From assembly GCA_013146195.2 (NCBI GenBank), contig CM028377.1, forward strand, positions 164,961,824 to 165,025,823: a DNA stretch of 64,000 nt. The letters are read 5' to 3'. Positions 36,101 through 45,675 of this stretch are shown here, piece by piece. The stretch is from Codonopsis lanceolata. Its lineage: Eukaryota > Streptophyta > Magnoliopsida > Asterales > Campanulaceae. Position 1 is the first letter of the stretch. Each line of letters begins with the position of its first letter. Below the pieces are notes generated by a model, which did no database searches, was not told where the DNA came from, and saw only the letters and a program-made list of their open reading frames with translations. The position numbers were made by a program, and so were the translations under genes.

Positions 36101-39100
36101 CTTTACATACAGAGCAAATTAATGTTTTAACTTGAGGGTTCTAGATATCCAAAGTGAACCAACTTGCTCCCTTTCCCAAGGAGAAAGAGGGAGGGAGCCA
36201 AACCGACATCTTAATTCCTCCATTGATTCTTAGCTGCTATTTTTAAAATAATGAAGGAAGCAGTTGGCTATTTTGTCCAAACTTGCAGCTGATTTCCAGA
36301 GCTCATGCACCAGTTGGCTATTTTGTTCTGTAATAGTTTCACTTCCTGGGAGAGATAAGCTAAGTTTATTCAACAATTATTCATGGATCATACCCTGGGC
36401 TCTCCATCTTGTTTTCATCTGTTAAGGTGATGGCCATGTAATTGAGGGAGAGAGAGAGAGAAGTGAATGGTGGGTGGTGAGAGTAGTCTCTTTGACTACA
36501 GAAAATTGGAGGGAGAATATGGTGGCCCATGATTGGCATATGACCACCCCCTTTCCCCCAAGAAAGAAGAAACATAAAAAAGAAAAAAACTTCACACGAT
36601 GAGTTTTTCAATAAGCACATTACCTATCACATCAAAATATTTAATGGAGTCACGTGGTTTAGGTTAGAACTGAGCAGGATGCTATGCTGAGGACAAAATT
36701 GATCCACGAGTTACAATTTGAAGGATGTTACCTTAAGCTTTTTTTTTTTTATTAATGTTCATGGCACTGCAATGGTGATTTCTCAAACATGCATGATTAC
36801 TTGTTTTGTTAAAACACGTATCAATCTCTTTTTTTCTCTTTCTTGCTATTTTGTAGGAGATGTTGATTCTTTATGGAAAACTGAGAATCTGAGATCAAAG
36901 TCAATGAAAACACACACTATTGCAACTGGTTTTTCATGTGCTAAGGTAATGTTTCCTTTCCTCATTATTCTAATTGGTACACGATATGCTTACAATCTAT
37001 ATGGAAAAAATAGGTTTGATCCTTGACAAGAATTTTGGATCTTTAAGTTTTACATCCGTCGTACTTGTTGATTGGCTTCAAACATAACCAGACGTCACCC
37101 TCAATTGAGAAAAGCAATTAATCCCTGGCGTTTGAGCCATGATATCCTGGGTGCTAGAGAAATGACCTCGTAAATTCTCACATCGGAATCAAATGGTCAA
37201 TCTATGAAGCACTGCTCCTCCCCGAAGGTCCTTGTGTTGGTGCTGGGTATGTATAACCATCGGATACGGTGTCAGAGATGGAAACTTGTTGGACGCTGAC
37301 ACTCGCCTGACCCTCTAGACACGTGTCAAATATGTTCTGAAGTGTCATAAATGCATAATAATAGTTCTTTCTGAAGTCTGCTTTGTTGGACACTTGGACT
37401 TGTTTATAAATACTATAGATCCGAAATGCAAATGGCGCAAGATATCCTGAAGTATTCCGACTTGAAAGTTTTTGACTTAAATGAGTGTTGCACATCTATT
37501 AAATCTTTTATTGTTTCTTCTTGATGTTTGATGAAATAATTATATAGCTCAATTATTAATTGGTGCATAAATGTATATGCATTATGTATTAAGCTCTCAT
37601 GTAGGATTGCCTAAAAGAATTGGTGTCAAGTGTCAACATGCTTGTCTCTAGTCAAAAGGCTTGTCGGCATCGGCGTTTCTTAATGGTTGATGTTGATCAC
37701 AATTTCTATTTGATTTTATAATTTGTTTTGGACTTATATGAGGTTTCGTAAACATCACAAGTCAATTGAGTTTTCAATGGTGAAGCGAAGAGGATTTCCC
37801 TCTGCTATGTACTTGTCAGTAGGGGTGGCAAAATGGGTGTTATGGATAATAATGGGTTAGTTTATTATCCATGGTTATCCATAGATAATAAACCAACCCA
37901 TTATTATCCATAACACCCATTTTGCCACCCCTACTTGTCAGAGACTAAAAATTTTGACTTCATTTATCTGATCATAATTATCCAGCTATGCATTTTATTC
38001 TCAAACCCTCCTTGCCCCTCTCATGCACAACTATGGGAAGACTGCTGTTTACTGTTGACCGTCTTTGCAGGGGTTTCTACTAGAACGCAAGCCTGACAAT
38101 GCTGCTGCAATCATTCAAGTTCTTGATCAGGTAGCTTTTATTTACAGCCCTCTTTTGACCACATCTCTGAAGCAAGTGGGACAAACTATATTTTTAGATT
38201 TAATATGACATAAAAAGTATTCCTACTCTTGGTGTGCCTCATGTGTGTGTGTGTGTATTCATTGCCGTGCTTTATTTAATTGCTAAAATATTTCTTCCTT
38301 TGCTCCACTCAAAGTCTCCATATGAAAAGTTAAGTATTTTAGAGATACATTTCTACCCTTTGAAGTAACCACATTAACAAATTTATATGCTTTGAAGTAA
38401 CCACATTAACAAAGTTATATGTATTGTCCAACTTGTTTCTTTCATATATGAGGGTTTGTATGACATGGAGATCATAATTATAAGCAACCACAATGACAAA
38501 GTGTTACGTAATGTCCAACCTGTTTCTTTCAGATATGAGGGTAAGTTAGAAAGACATGGAGATCACAAGCATAAGTAACCACATTGACAAAGTTTATGTA
38601 TTGTCCAACTTGTTTCTTTCACATATGAGGGTTAGTTAGAATGACAAGGAGAGCTCACATACATAATTTTCAAATGGAGACTCTTTAATTTTGAAATTCT
38701 TGAAAGTAAGGATTCTGAGTAAACTGGAAGGAGTAGTTTGTTGAAACTTTGATGGCCTTGTCCATCTTTTGAGAGCAACACTAATTCTTAGTCGCGATAT
38801 TACTTATTAGGTCATAGAATACATTCTGGTGTCCTACTGGAATTTGGAGCAGGTGGGCGCTGATTGGAGCAAATTTGTTTTTTGATCATCGCCGTCACTT
38901 TATCATGTGCATGTGTCAAAACCCCAGGAATTTGTGCGATCATTCATTCTGTTTTTAGAACTTCTCAGTCAACGCTTTTTTCATTCGATTGTCTTCAATT
39001 TTTGGTTAATGAAATAACGTTTAGCTGTTTAACTTGGTTGATACTTGTCATGCATAACTTTTGGTTGCTATTTGTCACACATCATGTGCATTGCGAATAT

Positions 39101-39963
39101 TTTGACAATTCTAAAATGTGTGCCAGACATTTCCTGATGCACGGAGGCCAAATATAATGGTTGAACTTCAGAAGCTGGTTAAAGAGTGGCCTTTGGAGGT
39201 TATTAAGCGTCGGAAAGAGGACGAGAGGAAGGTAATATTTGTTGGCCATTTGTTCTGTGTATAATAAAATATTGTCTACTGTATTTCTCGTTTTTATATT
39301 TAAAGGTATTGACTTATTGCATGGAGGATAGTTGATGCACTTGCATATCCGGTGATTCCAACTGGTTTTGCCTATGTTCATCAGGATGAGTGTCAAAGAC
39401 CTTTTTGAATTGGTTATCTCTGCTGACCAGCTTATAACATTGTTTACTTGAGCTAGACGTTGTTAATCCATGGTTCTCTGGTTTTACCCTACTGAAACGG
39501 AGCATAATAATGTCCGTATCTTTAGTATTTGTTATTTTACTGATTTTTCAAGTGAAATTTTCTAATTCTTCGACCTGTTAATCTAGTTTCATGAATGAAA
39601 ATCTTCTTTCATGGTTTTGTACATATTTAATATTTCTTAAGTTGAGTCCCTATTGAAGCAAGCACTAGTACATTTCTGTAGTGCATTCCTGCTGACTCGG
39701 GTGTCTGTCGAACTCGGAGAATTATGCGTATATTTACATGATACTGGGTTCATGAATAAGAAATAGTTAAAAATAGATGGATATGCACTTATAAGCTTCT
39801 TGTGAGGATATGTCCTGCTAATTTTGTTTTCTTCCTTGTGGTACAGGCCTTGGCTGCTGCTTTACAAGAGGATATCCCTGCTATGGTTAATGGTCTATTG
39901 AGTTCGGGTGTGAAGGTGAATGTAGATATGGAGGACTTAACTAAAAAAGATCTTCTGTCTTGA
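21161..39963 (+). CDS. mitochondrial PPR-type protein, At4g35850-like, with TE-filled 11.3-kb intron
   Basis: Eleven exons join in frame to 413 aa: 21161-21335, 21715-21861, 21959-22113, 22248-22341, 33644-33714, 33794-33900, 35358-35479, 36857-36945, 38071-38130, 39127-39231, 39847-39963; all introns are GT..AG and all phases match. The N-terminus (MLQVAKSRRLATVLSQP) is basic and free of acids, as in a mitochondrial presequence. The central part, residues about 108-250, holds helical segments such as WMWSLIDQCENCEDIKLLF and FNCHLCSEVTKACVRAGA, and the C-terminus is lysine-rich. Overall order matches the small plant family represented by At4g35850 (about 440 aa), annotated as a mitochondrial pentatricopeptide protein; its molecular role is not well defined. 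Intron 4 (22342-33643) carries LINEs, a hAT and MITEs; introns 6-9 also carry insertions. The frame is intact, so the gene looks functional. Confidence 0.85.
22342..22906. other. start of giant intron 4 of the PPR gene
   Basis: Ordinary intron sequence up to the LINE tail. A possible degraded Stowaway end, CTTCATCCTTCCCTAAATG, lies at about 22470. No coding sequence is seen. Confidence 0.4.
23211..25811 (-). pseudogene. LINE 1 linker, reverse transcriptase and zf-RVT, frameshifted
   Basis: Segments on the minus strand are: linker 25365-25811 (RFAKKLKCLKEDLKRWNKQ, ISWSQKALVQWLREGDNN); RT start near 24861-25055 (LSTRLKKVLGKVI, SQHAFVGDRQI); RT core 24234-24755 (RGIRQGDPLSPFLF, then SHLLFADDTLVF with the catalytic DD); thumb 23918-24230 (KGGRLTLVKSTLSSLP); and zf-RVT 23211-23474 (PPRVGFFMLEAALK, WCFMCEQDGESVNHLLIHC). 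Each piece is in a different frame or ends in a stop, for example after RRLAGWKK. The catalytic residues remain recognisable. Confidence 0.85.
25821..26606 (-). pseudogene. LINE 1 APE-type endonuclease domain
   Basis: The frame starts MRIISWNVRGINDESKR at 26606 and shows the APE-like endonuclease motifs in order: WNVRG (metal-site Asn), LQETK (catalytic Glu), GDFN, RIDRFLV and SDHVPL (catalytic His). All are intact. The open frame continues upstream to 26840 across the junction with the ORF1 end and the 34-bp duplication described separately. It closes at 25821, where a stop separates it from the linker. Confidence 0.88.
26796..26847 (-). mobile_element. 16-bp LINE-tail insertion with 18-bp TSD
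   Basis: Direct repeats of TTTTTCTTCATAATCTTT occupy 26796-26813 and 26830-26847. Between them are only 16 bases, TTTTTTGATAAGTAAG (26814-26829). The same words end LINE 2 at 27237-27252 and resemble the LINE 1 tail at 22904-22920. It therefore looks like an extreme 5'-truncated LINE/SINE insertion. It adds 34 bp and shifts the frame between ORF1 and ORF2 of LINE 1. Confidence 0.65.
28399..28866 (+). CDS. repeat-structured open frame inside the hAT element, unknown
   Basis: The open frame encodes six degenerate repeats of 17-19 residues with the core (T/S)xxPKxxxVPxQxRGTxx, for example TAIPKDAPVSTQRTGILE and SSVPKHSAVPIQRRGTQR. It then runs into a basic Ser/Thr/Lys-rich tail ending KLVRNLKITPS. 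The first ATG in frame is at 28426, but the repeats extend about nine codons upstream. No transposase motif or known domain is present. It could be a fragment captured from a host gene or a chance open minisatellite of about 55 bp; the substitutions between repeats do not introduce stops. Function is unknown. Confidence 0.3.
   Translation, partial: DKTAVPKDPVVPTQSRVVQETVITNDPAVPIPKTKTKKTAIPKDAPVSTQRTGILESSVPKHSAVPIQRRGTQRTVSPNASPVPIMSSGTKNSLVPKTHAPSSRSGTTKISAISLIQSTLPKLSILSNPGTQSKKLTQQSKQPLKLVRNLKITPS
29760..29960 (-). other. possible captured 5' leader inside the hAT element
   Basis: On the minus strand this reads CGCCGTTTCTCTCTCTCCG, then ACTGTAAGTTTCTC (a good splice-donor match), then a long CT run, then further pyrimidine-rich sequence. 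It looks like the GC-richer 5' UTR and first intron of a plant gene. No protein family is recognisable. Capture by the hAT element is an inference. Confidence 0.3.
32292..32554. mobile_element. Stowaway-like MITE (263 bp) in PPR intron 4
   Basis: TA-flanked. It starts CTCCATCCGTTCCTAAAAAGG and ends CTTTTTAAGGAACAGAGGGAG. The termini are inverted repeats of each other over about 20 bp. Body sequence differs from families A-C. Confidence 0.75.
32570..32850 (+). mobile_element. 3' end of a plus-strand LINE
   Basis: The plus strand reads WVIWKEMNRRAFDNEERS, then FLKDLLLKILYFWC and NSLNLD before a stop. This is the usual extreme C-terminus of plant L1 ORF2 proteins, followed by a 3' UTR ending near TATATAGAAAAAA (32839-32851). 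Only this tail is present, so it is a strongly 5'-truncated copy in the host-gene orientation. Confidence 0.65.
32920..33430 (-). mobile_element. degenerate minus-strand LINE 3' fragment
   Basis: Around 33160-33200 the minus strand reads AVLWCLWTERIVYNC, matching the LWxxWxERN signature near the end of plant LINE ORF2. The region 32935-33000 looks like its 3' UTR (TATTTATAAGACATAACTGG). It is more decayed than LINE 1 and LINE 2. Confidence 0.5.
34713..34838 (+). mobile_element. SINE (126 bp) in PPR intron 6
   Basis: Flanked by perfect 15-bp repeats ATATTTGGTTGATGT at 34698-34712 and 34839-34853. The body has a B-box-like GGTTTTAATCTCC and ends CTTACCTATCAAAAAATTAAG. That tail resembles the 3' end of the LINEs in intron 4 (complement of TTTTTGATAAGTAAG), which suggests mobilisation by that LINE family. 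Confidence 0.75.
35566..35795. mobile_element. Stowaway MITE, family B (230 bp) in PPR intron 7
   Basis: TA-flanked. It starts CCCCCTCCGTCCGGCCAAAG and ends TCTTTAGGTGGAACTGAGGGAG. The body shares GTTTACA(G/A)TTTCTATAACATT and CATTGCTTGTGC..TTTTTGTAATTATAA with copies at 49668 and 61007 (reversed). Confidence 0.8.
37820..37933. mobile_element. hAT foldback MITE (114 bp) in PPR intron 8
   Basis: An almost perfect palindrome: TAGGGGTGGCAAAATGGGTG..CACCCATTTTGCCACCCCTA, with the inner halves also pairing. It is flanked by perfect 8-bp TSDs CTTGTCAG at 37812-37819 and 37934-37941. It ends 137 bp before exon 9. As RNA it would form a long hairpin. Confidence 0.92.
38292..38733. mobile_element. 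Stowaway-like element with internal triplication, PPR intron 9
   Basis: The ends CTTCCTTTGCTCCACTCAAAG and AAACTGGAAGGAG (followed by TA) are diverged Stowaway family B termini. Inside, a unit of about 90 bp (AACCACATT(A/G)ACAAAGTT..CAACTTGTTTCTTTCATATATGAGGG..) is repeated three times between about 38397 and 38665. The expansion explains why this copy is about twice the family length. Confidence 0.6.
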
Positions 39964-40519
39964 AAATGGAGCCAATGTAAGTTAAAATAGGCTATCCTAA
40001 GGCCTTTTCACTCTTTTCATTGCAATATAGAAAAGCAGCCTTCATTTTACAGCCTGCTTTGTTTTTTGTTCAGCTTATCTAAGCCAAATGTTTTTATAAT
40101 ATTTTAAAACAAATTTATAGTCTTTATTATTGGGTAGTATATTCGGTAGTATATGCATGATGATTTTGGTGATCTTTTAATAGAAGCTATCGAAAACCCA
40201 TTTGATGTTGTGGTACCTCGTGATTGGCTACAGTTTGATTCCCGTGTCGGGGCTCATTGATATCCTGACTAATTCTTTTAAATGTTGTGTGGATGGGTGT
40301 CACTTTCTGGGTTTTGTTGATGCTGACTGGAACAACCTTTTCTTCCTAGAAAATTCTTAATTAAAAAAGAATCTAGCCCTGGATGAGTAAGAAATATCTT
40401 AAAAGATATTTTTGCATCACCATAAGCTTCTCATTTTTTTATTCTCACTTGTTCTTCATTATTTTCATCCATAATCATCACCTCCACAAACTAGAACCGT
40501 GAAGCTTCTGGCCAAATCC
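39964..40519 (+). promoter_or_regulatory. spacer between the PPR gene and UGT 1
   Basis: Only 556 bp separate the PPR stop codon from the UGT start codon, so this spacer must hold the PPR 3' UTR and the UGT promoter. I see no clear poly-A signal or TATA box that decides the boundary. Confidence 0.35.
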
Positions 40520-41872
40520 ATGGATTCCAATGAAACATCTACACTCAAAGTTGTCATGATCCCATGGTTGGCTCATGGTCACATATCACCATTCTTAGAG
40601 CTAGCCAAGAAACTCTCCAAGAGAAACTTTTCTGTCTACTTTTGCTCCACTCCTATCAATCTCACTTCTGTCAAAGAAAAACTTGAAGAGAACAGTTACC
40701 CCTCAATAAAGCTAGTAGAATTTCATCTTCCATCATTGCCTGAGCTGCCTTCTCACCATCACACAACAAATGGTCTTCCCCCTAAACTCATGCCCATCCT
40801 TGTGCAGGTCTTTGAAATGGTTGGTCCGGGTAGCCTCATCAGCATCCTGGAAACTATCAACCCCAACTTGCTTATATATGATATTATGCAGCCATGGGTT
40901 CCGTCGATAGCTTTGTCCCATAGTATCCCAGCTGTTCATTTTCAAACTTCTGGAGTTGCTGCTCTATCATTCGTCTATCGTCTTTGTAAACATCCGGACG
41001 TTGCAAACCCTTTTCCGGCAATACACTTTCGGGAATCAGAGATAAAGAAAATGATGCGTCCCGCTGTTCCATCTCCGACTAGTGGTTATAGTGACAAAGA
41101 TCGTATTTTTATTGGCCTTGATGAATCTTGTGACATGATACTGCTCAAAAGTTGTGGAGAGATGGAAGGGAAATACATGGGTTTTCTCTCAGACTTGTGC
41201 AAGAAGAAGGTCATATCTGTGGGACCACTCCTTGTTCAGGACTCCATAGACAATGTCGATCACTTGGAGATCCTCGAATGGTTAAGCAAGAAAGAGCAAT
41301 CTTCAAGCGTATTTGTTTCCTTTGGCAGTGAAACTTTCTTGTCCAAGGGTGAGATGGAAGAGCTAGCTCATGGGTTGGAGCTTAGCAATGTTAACTTCAT
41401 ATGGGTCATTAGGCTTCCTGTAGAAGAGAATATTAAGGTTGAAGAGATCCTACCAGAAGGCTTTCTTGAAAGGGTAAACGAGAGGGGCAAAATTGTGGAG
41501 GGATGGGCCCCACAAGCTAGAATATTAAAGCATTCTAGTATTGGTGGGTTTGTGAGTCATTGTGGTTGGAGTTCTGTGATGGAAAGTTTGACCTTTGGGG
41601 TACCACTCATAGCAATGCCCATGCAGCACGATCAGCCTCTAAATGCCAGACTAGTGGTGGACATTGGTGTTGCCATGGACATTTTGAGAGATGACAATGG
41701 AGAGCTTAAAAGAGAAGAGGTTGCAAAGGTGATAAAAGAGGTGGTAGTGGAGGAAAGTGGGGAAGAAGTAAGGAGAAAGGCTAGAAAAGTAGGAGAGAGA
41801 ATAAGAATGAAAGGAGATGAAGAGATTGATTGCTTGGTTGAGGAGTTGCGAAAACTTTGCCACAAAGTATAA
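40520..41872 (+). CDS. UDP-glycosyltransferase 1 (UGT94/91-type, likely sugar-sugar glucosyltransferase)
   Basis: A cytosolic family-1 glycosyltransferase of 450 aa with no intron. It should transfer a sugar from a UDP-sugar to a small molecule; UGT94/91 enzymes typically extend a sugar already on a flavonoid, iridoid, lignan or crocetin-type glycoside. The N-terminus has VMIPWLAHGHISPFLELA with the likely catalytic His at 21, and LIYDIMQPW holds an Asp in the usual relay region. The 44-residue PSPG box runs from W329 to Q372 and contains HCGWSS and ends HDQ, the glucose-type Asp-Gln ending. The start at 40520 (MDSNETS) is chosen because it gives the normal N-terminal length before the HGH motif. 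The paralogue is at 56412. Exact acceptor cannot be told from sequence. Confidence 0.93.
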   Translation: MDSNETSTLKVVMIPWLAHGHISPFLELAKKLSKRNFSVYFCSTPINLTSVKEKLEENSYPSIKLVEFHLPSLPELPSHHHTTNGLPPKLMPILVQVFEMVGPGSLISILETINPNLLIYDIMQPWVPSIALSHSIPAVHFQTSGVAALSFVYRLCKHPDVANPFPAIHFRESEIKKMMRPAVPSPTSGYSDKDRIFIGLDESCDMILLKSCGEMEGKYMGFLSDLCKKKVISVGPLLVQDSIDNVDHLEILEWLSKKEQSSSVFVSFGSETFLSKGEMEELAHGLELSNVNFIWVIRLPVEENIKVEEILPEGFLERVNERGKIVEGWAPQARILKHSSIGGFVSHCGWSSVMESLTFGVPLIAMPMQHDQPLNARLVVDIGVAMDILRDDNGELKREEVAKVIKEVVVEESGEEVRRKARKVGERIRMKGDEEIDCLVEELRKLCHKV

Positions 41873-43205
41873 GCAGGTTGACTTGTGCCATCAAAGGACA
41901 AAAGGATATTTGTTGATAAGGGAGGTAGGGTCAGCTCCATGGTTATACACTAACTTTGAGCTAGCTCCATCGGTCATATAGTAACTTTTCGTATTAGAGT
42001 TAGGATTTTGATCTTCTCTAAAAACAAGTGAATTGATGTAGTAGCTCCATTTATGATTTACCCCAACATCGCTTATAAAGGACGGGCAGAGTGCACAAGG
42101 CTCTTGCAAGGGATCCGGACTGGAGTATCGTGGGATTCTAAGAAGTTTTATCTTTGAATGATTGTTTTCATAGTCCGAATCTGTGATCTCTAGGTCAATG
42201 TGGAGCAACCTCACCGTTGTGCCGAAGCTCGCCCCTCTCTCTCTCTCTCTCTCTCTTTCTAAGACTGTTAGACAGTTCTAGTGCATTCGGTTATTGTTAT
42301 AGATGGTCCCTTGATCCTAATGGCGTGTTTGACTTCATAATTTAAGGCTTTGGCTTTGATTTTTTAAAGTTGTTATGATTGAGTTTTTTTTTTTATAAGA
42401 GACCTATAGAACTAGTAGGTGTAACTAAAAAAGAAAGTTTAAAATCATAAACCAAACCAATAAATCAGGTGAACACACCCCTGTTTTAACCTTTAGGGGG
42501 TCATTTGCTAGTTTCCTTGGAATAAATTACATCATCTATGGTTGTATGTTGCATTTCTTGTCATTCGGACACTTTAAAGCATATTTTTATTGGGAAAAAA
42601 CTTAGGAAAAATTGTGCAATCAATATATTATTTATTATGGATCCAACGGACCCGTCTACTGTGTCGTGATTGGTTGAGCTCTACGGGAGTAGAGTTATGC
42701 CTTTCGAAATTAAGATTTGTAAGATGGTTTTATAAAAAACTTACTATTTTCATTGAATGACGTAAGTGGAAGGAGTTGTAATCGCCTAAACAAATGATTT
42801 TGACTTCAAGCTCTTGTATATACATATGCACATGAAAATACCTTGAGTTCATAAAAAAGGAAAAAAAGAGAATAAAACTTGTTTTACTTCTTGCCCTCGT
42901 ACAATTGCTATTGCTATCATGTTTTTCAAGTCTCTCTCTTATATGCTACTGATTTTTTGTCGTACATGTGTGTCACGTGATCGAGATTTTCAAGTCTCTT
43001 CTCTTATATGCTACTGATTACTTATAACTTATGACTGATAACTGATAATTGGTGTTTACAACTTATTGTCTTACACGTGTTTTAAGTGACTTGTACATGA
43101 CTTATGACTTATTTTACTATAAGTGAAATCAAACGCTTTAAAAACAACTTATGGTAAGACATAAGTCATAAGCATTTTCAGATAAGTTAAATCGAACCCC
43201 TAATG
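41873..43205. other. intergenic 3' of UGT 1
   Basis: No gene is seen. A (CT)n microsatellite lies at about 42234-42256. The part 43010-43200 contains CTTATGACTTAT..ATAAGTCATAAG words resembling those in the element at 43830. Confidence 0.4.
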
Positions 43206-43666
43206 TCCTCCCTTTTTTTATCCGTCCCAAAAAACTACCTGTATTTATAATTGGCAAATGATATTACGAGCTAGAGCTTGTAATATTATTACAAGCTCTA
43301 GTTCTAGAGTCGTTAGATGATTAAGTTAGTGATGATTTGGAAAGTCCGTGTCATTACTTAAAAAAAATATATTTGATCTAACAGTGTAGAGATCTAAATA
43401 GATTTAATCAAACGGTATTAACACTAAAGCTTGTAATAATACCACAAGCTCTAGCTTGTAATATCATGCCTCTTTATAATTTTCTTTTTTGAGAAAACCC
43501 TTTCACTATTTTACCCTTTTTTTTCTTCCAACTTTAATAATGAACCTCATTTATATGAGTTTTAAAGAAAATTACATATTATACAAATATTAATAATCGT
43601 TCAATTAATTTTTTTTAATACGTGTGTCATATAAAATATGACAATAATTTTGAGATAGAGGGTGAA
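43206..43666. mobile_element. diverged Stowaway family A copy split by another MITE
   Basis: The left piece (TCCTCCCTTTTTTTATCCGTCCC.., to 43252) and the right piece (from about 43482; CACTATTTTACCCTTTTTT, ATTACATATTATACAAATATTAATAATC, ATAATTTTGAGATAGAGGG) follow the same order as the 258-bp family A elements. The insertion at 43253-43470 separates them. Confidence 0.5.
43253..43470. mobile_element. foldback MITE (218 bp), possibly Mutator-type
   Basis: Inverted ends of about 45 bp: GGCAAATGATATTACGAGCT at left and AGCTTGTAATATCATGCC at right. Flanks TATTTATAATT (43242-43252) and TCTTTATAATT (43471-43481) agree at 10 of 11 bases, fitting the 8-11 bp TSD of MULE-derived MITEs. No coding capacity. 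Confidence 0.6.
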
Positions 43667-43829
43667 TAATATCGTATTCATGTTGTCTCCATAAATAGTC
43701 TCATTTGACGAGTCATTGATAAGCCAACGATAATAGGCACATGAGATATAATTCACTATATTTCACTTAAATACAAGAATTATAATGGAAGAAAATCCCA
43801 AAATTTCTCTCTAATCAGAACCTCGCTAA

Positions 43830-44593
43830 GGGCTCGTTTGTCGCGGTAGCTGGTGGCTTATAACTGATAGCTTAGGCTGTTGGTTGAATGATTTATAACT
43901 GATTTGGTGATGGACTGTTTGTTGCAGCTGATGAAAAACAATTTATGAGTATATTTGTTAAATAAGTTGAAAATTATTTATTTTACTATAAATTGACCAT
44001 AAATCATAAATTTTCAAATAAACTAGTTCCTTATTAAGGAAAAAAATCTCACCTTTATCTTAAAAAATTTAACATGGGATAATATTTAATTAATATTTAT
44101 TTACTTAATCTTACTTAAAACGGTAAATAAATATGTAGCTATTTTCTACATCGTTAGTATGCATAGTCTTTTACGTATAACTTTTATTATTTCCTAGCCA
44201 ATTTGTGCGTAGTCAAATATGCGGAAGTTAAAAATGTTTACCCTATAATAAAATGAATAAATAATTTATAATATTCCTTATCCTGTATTAAATGTTTATT
44301 TTTTTTAAAAAAATCTTGAAATTAATATTCCTAGTTCTTTTTATGTATTTATGAGAAAAAGGTAAGATTGTAATAATCAAAATTTTATTAATGAAGTATA
44401 ATTGTCTTTGTGTTTTCAAGAAACTAAAAAAGCTTAAAATTTTAGCCTTTTAGCTTTGGTTTTGTAATGCATAAATGATGTAGTACCTAACTTATTGGCT
44501 TTTAACTTATAAACTGAAACAAATATTTTAAATATGACTTATTTTAAACTAAAAGCCAAAAGTCACTTTAAATAAGCTGTAACAAACGAGTAC
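43830..44593. mobile_element. probable inverted-repeat DNA element (about 760 bp)
   Basis: The left end GGGCTCGTTTGTCGCGGTAGCT and the complement of the right end, GTACTCGTTTGTTACAGCTTA, are similar over about 20 bp. CTTATAACTGAT and AAATAAGT words occur near both ends. No TSD could be settled and no transposase is visible, so the class (hAT-like) is a guess. Confidence 0.4.
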
Positions 44594-44790
44594 TAACGCT
44601 CTTCTATGTTGATAAGCCAATGATAACTTTATATTCCCTCAGTTCCAAAATTATTGTCTTGTTTTCCTTTTTCGTCCGTACTAAAATAATTGTCTTCTTT
44701 GAAAGTTTCTTTTTTAAAACATCACTTTTACCACTTTACCTTTACTTTTACTTCTTATTTTAATTTTAGGCCATATACTCATGAGATTTA

Positions 44791-45007
44791 TATTAGAGAA
44801 TAATATCTTCTTATTATTCTTGTTTATTTGTAATTAGTAATTAGTGGTAATTACCTTGTAGAGTTCTTTCCTTATTAGGTTCCTTCCTTGTATAGGTTTC
44901 TTGTACCCTACTTCAAGTGTAACCCTAATTGTATCTCTCCCTATAAATAGGTGATTCAATCAATGAATTGACTATGCCATTATTCCTAAACATTATTAGT
45001 TTCTACA
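44791..45007 (+). repeat. copia 5' LTR (217 bp)
   Basis: Starts TATTAGAGAATAATATC and ends AGTTTCTACA. A promoter-like CCCTATAAATAGGTG is at about 44940-44954. It differs from the 3' LTR at five positions. Confidence 0.93.
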
Positions 45008-45020
45008 TGGTATCAGAGCT
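45008..45020 (+). other. primer binding site of the copia element
   Basis: TGGTATCAGAGCT directly follows the 5' LTR. This is the standard plant copia site that pairs with the 3' end of initiator methionine tRNA. Confidence 0.9.
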
Positions 45021-45076
45021 TTGCTCCTAAACCCTTGCCTTCTTCCTTTAGCCGCCGCCCCTCACCCTTCTTTACC

Positions 45077-45675
45077 ATGGCTAACGGAAATCACTCCATC
45101 ACCATTAAAAACCCTCTTGATCCCACACAAACCTTCGACCTCATAAACATCTCTCACCACAACATCACCAAACTCACATCCACCAACTATATAGCTTGGA
45201 AACTCCAAGTTGAGGCCACCCTTATTGGCTATGACCTCTACAAGTTTGTAGACGGCTCACATCCATGTCCGCCTCCCATTGTCCTCACCAAGGATGCTCA
45301 AACATCCAAGGACGTCCCCACACCCAACCCGCATTACCAACCCTGGATCCGGCAAGACAAACTTCTGTTTGGTGCTCTTGTGCTTCCTCTCTCGCACCTC
45401 GTCCCTTGATCCAACAGCCGCCACTACCCGTGATGCTTGGCAAACTTGCTTGCTCACACGTATGCTCGCCCAACCCGCGGCCACATCAAGCAGATTAAAG
45501 ATTACCTCAAGCGAGCTTCCAAGGGCACTCAGTCTATTTCCGACTACATGTAGTCTGTTAAAGGAAGGGCTGATGAACTCGCTGCTCTCGGCAAACCACT
45601 TGATCACGAGGACCTCATTGAGACCATCCTCGGTGGCTTGGACGATGACTACCGCCACATCGTGGATGTGGTTGA
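45077..45675 (+). pseudogene. copia gag, frameshifted
   Basis: Starts MANGNHSITIKNPLDPTQ with the gag-like LTSTNYIAWKLQVEATL at about residues 31-47. The frame breaks near 45390 (loss of the expected continuation) and resumes in another frame with DAWQT-like and IKDYLKRASKGTQSISDYM segments, the latter interrupted by a stop at 45550. A further region reads ALGKPLDHEDLIETILGGL. At least two frameshifts and one stop make it non-functional. Confidence 0.85.

Noticed and set aside
36381..36620. 79-aa minus-strand frame in PPR intron 7
   Set aside because: No domain, low complexity, and located inside an intron close to a GA repeat.
41632..41940. Minus-strand frames inside UGT 1 (also 57159-57794 in UGT 2)
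   Set aside because: They are antisense shadows of well supported UGT coding sequence.
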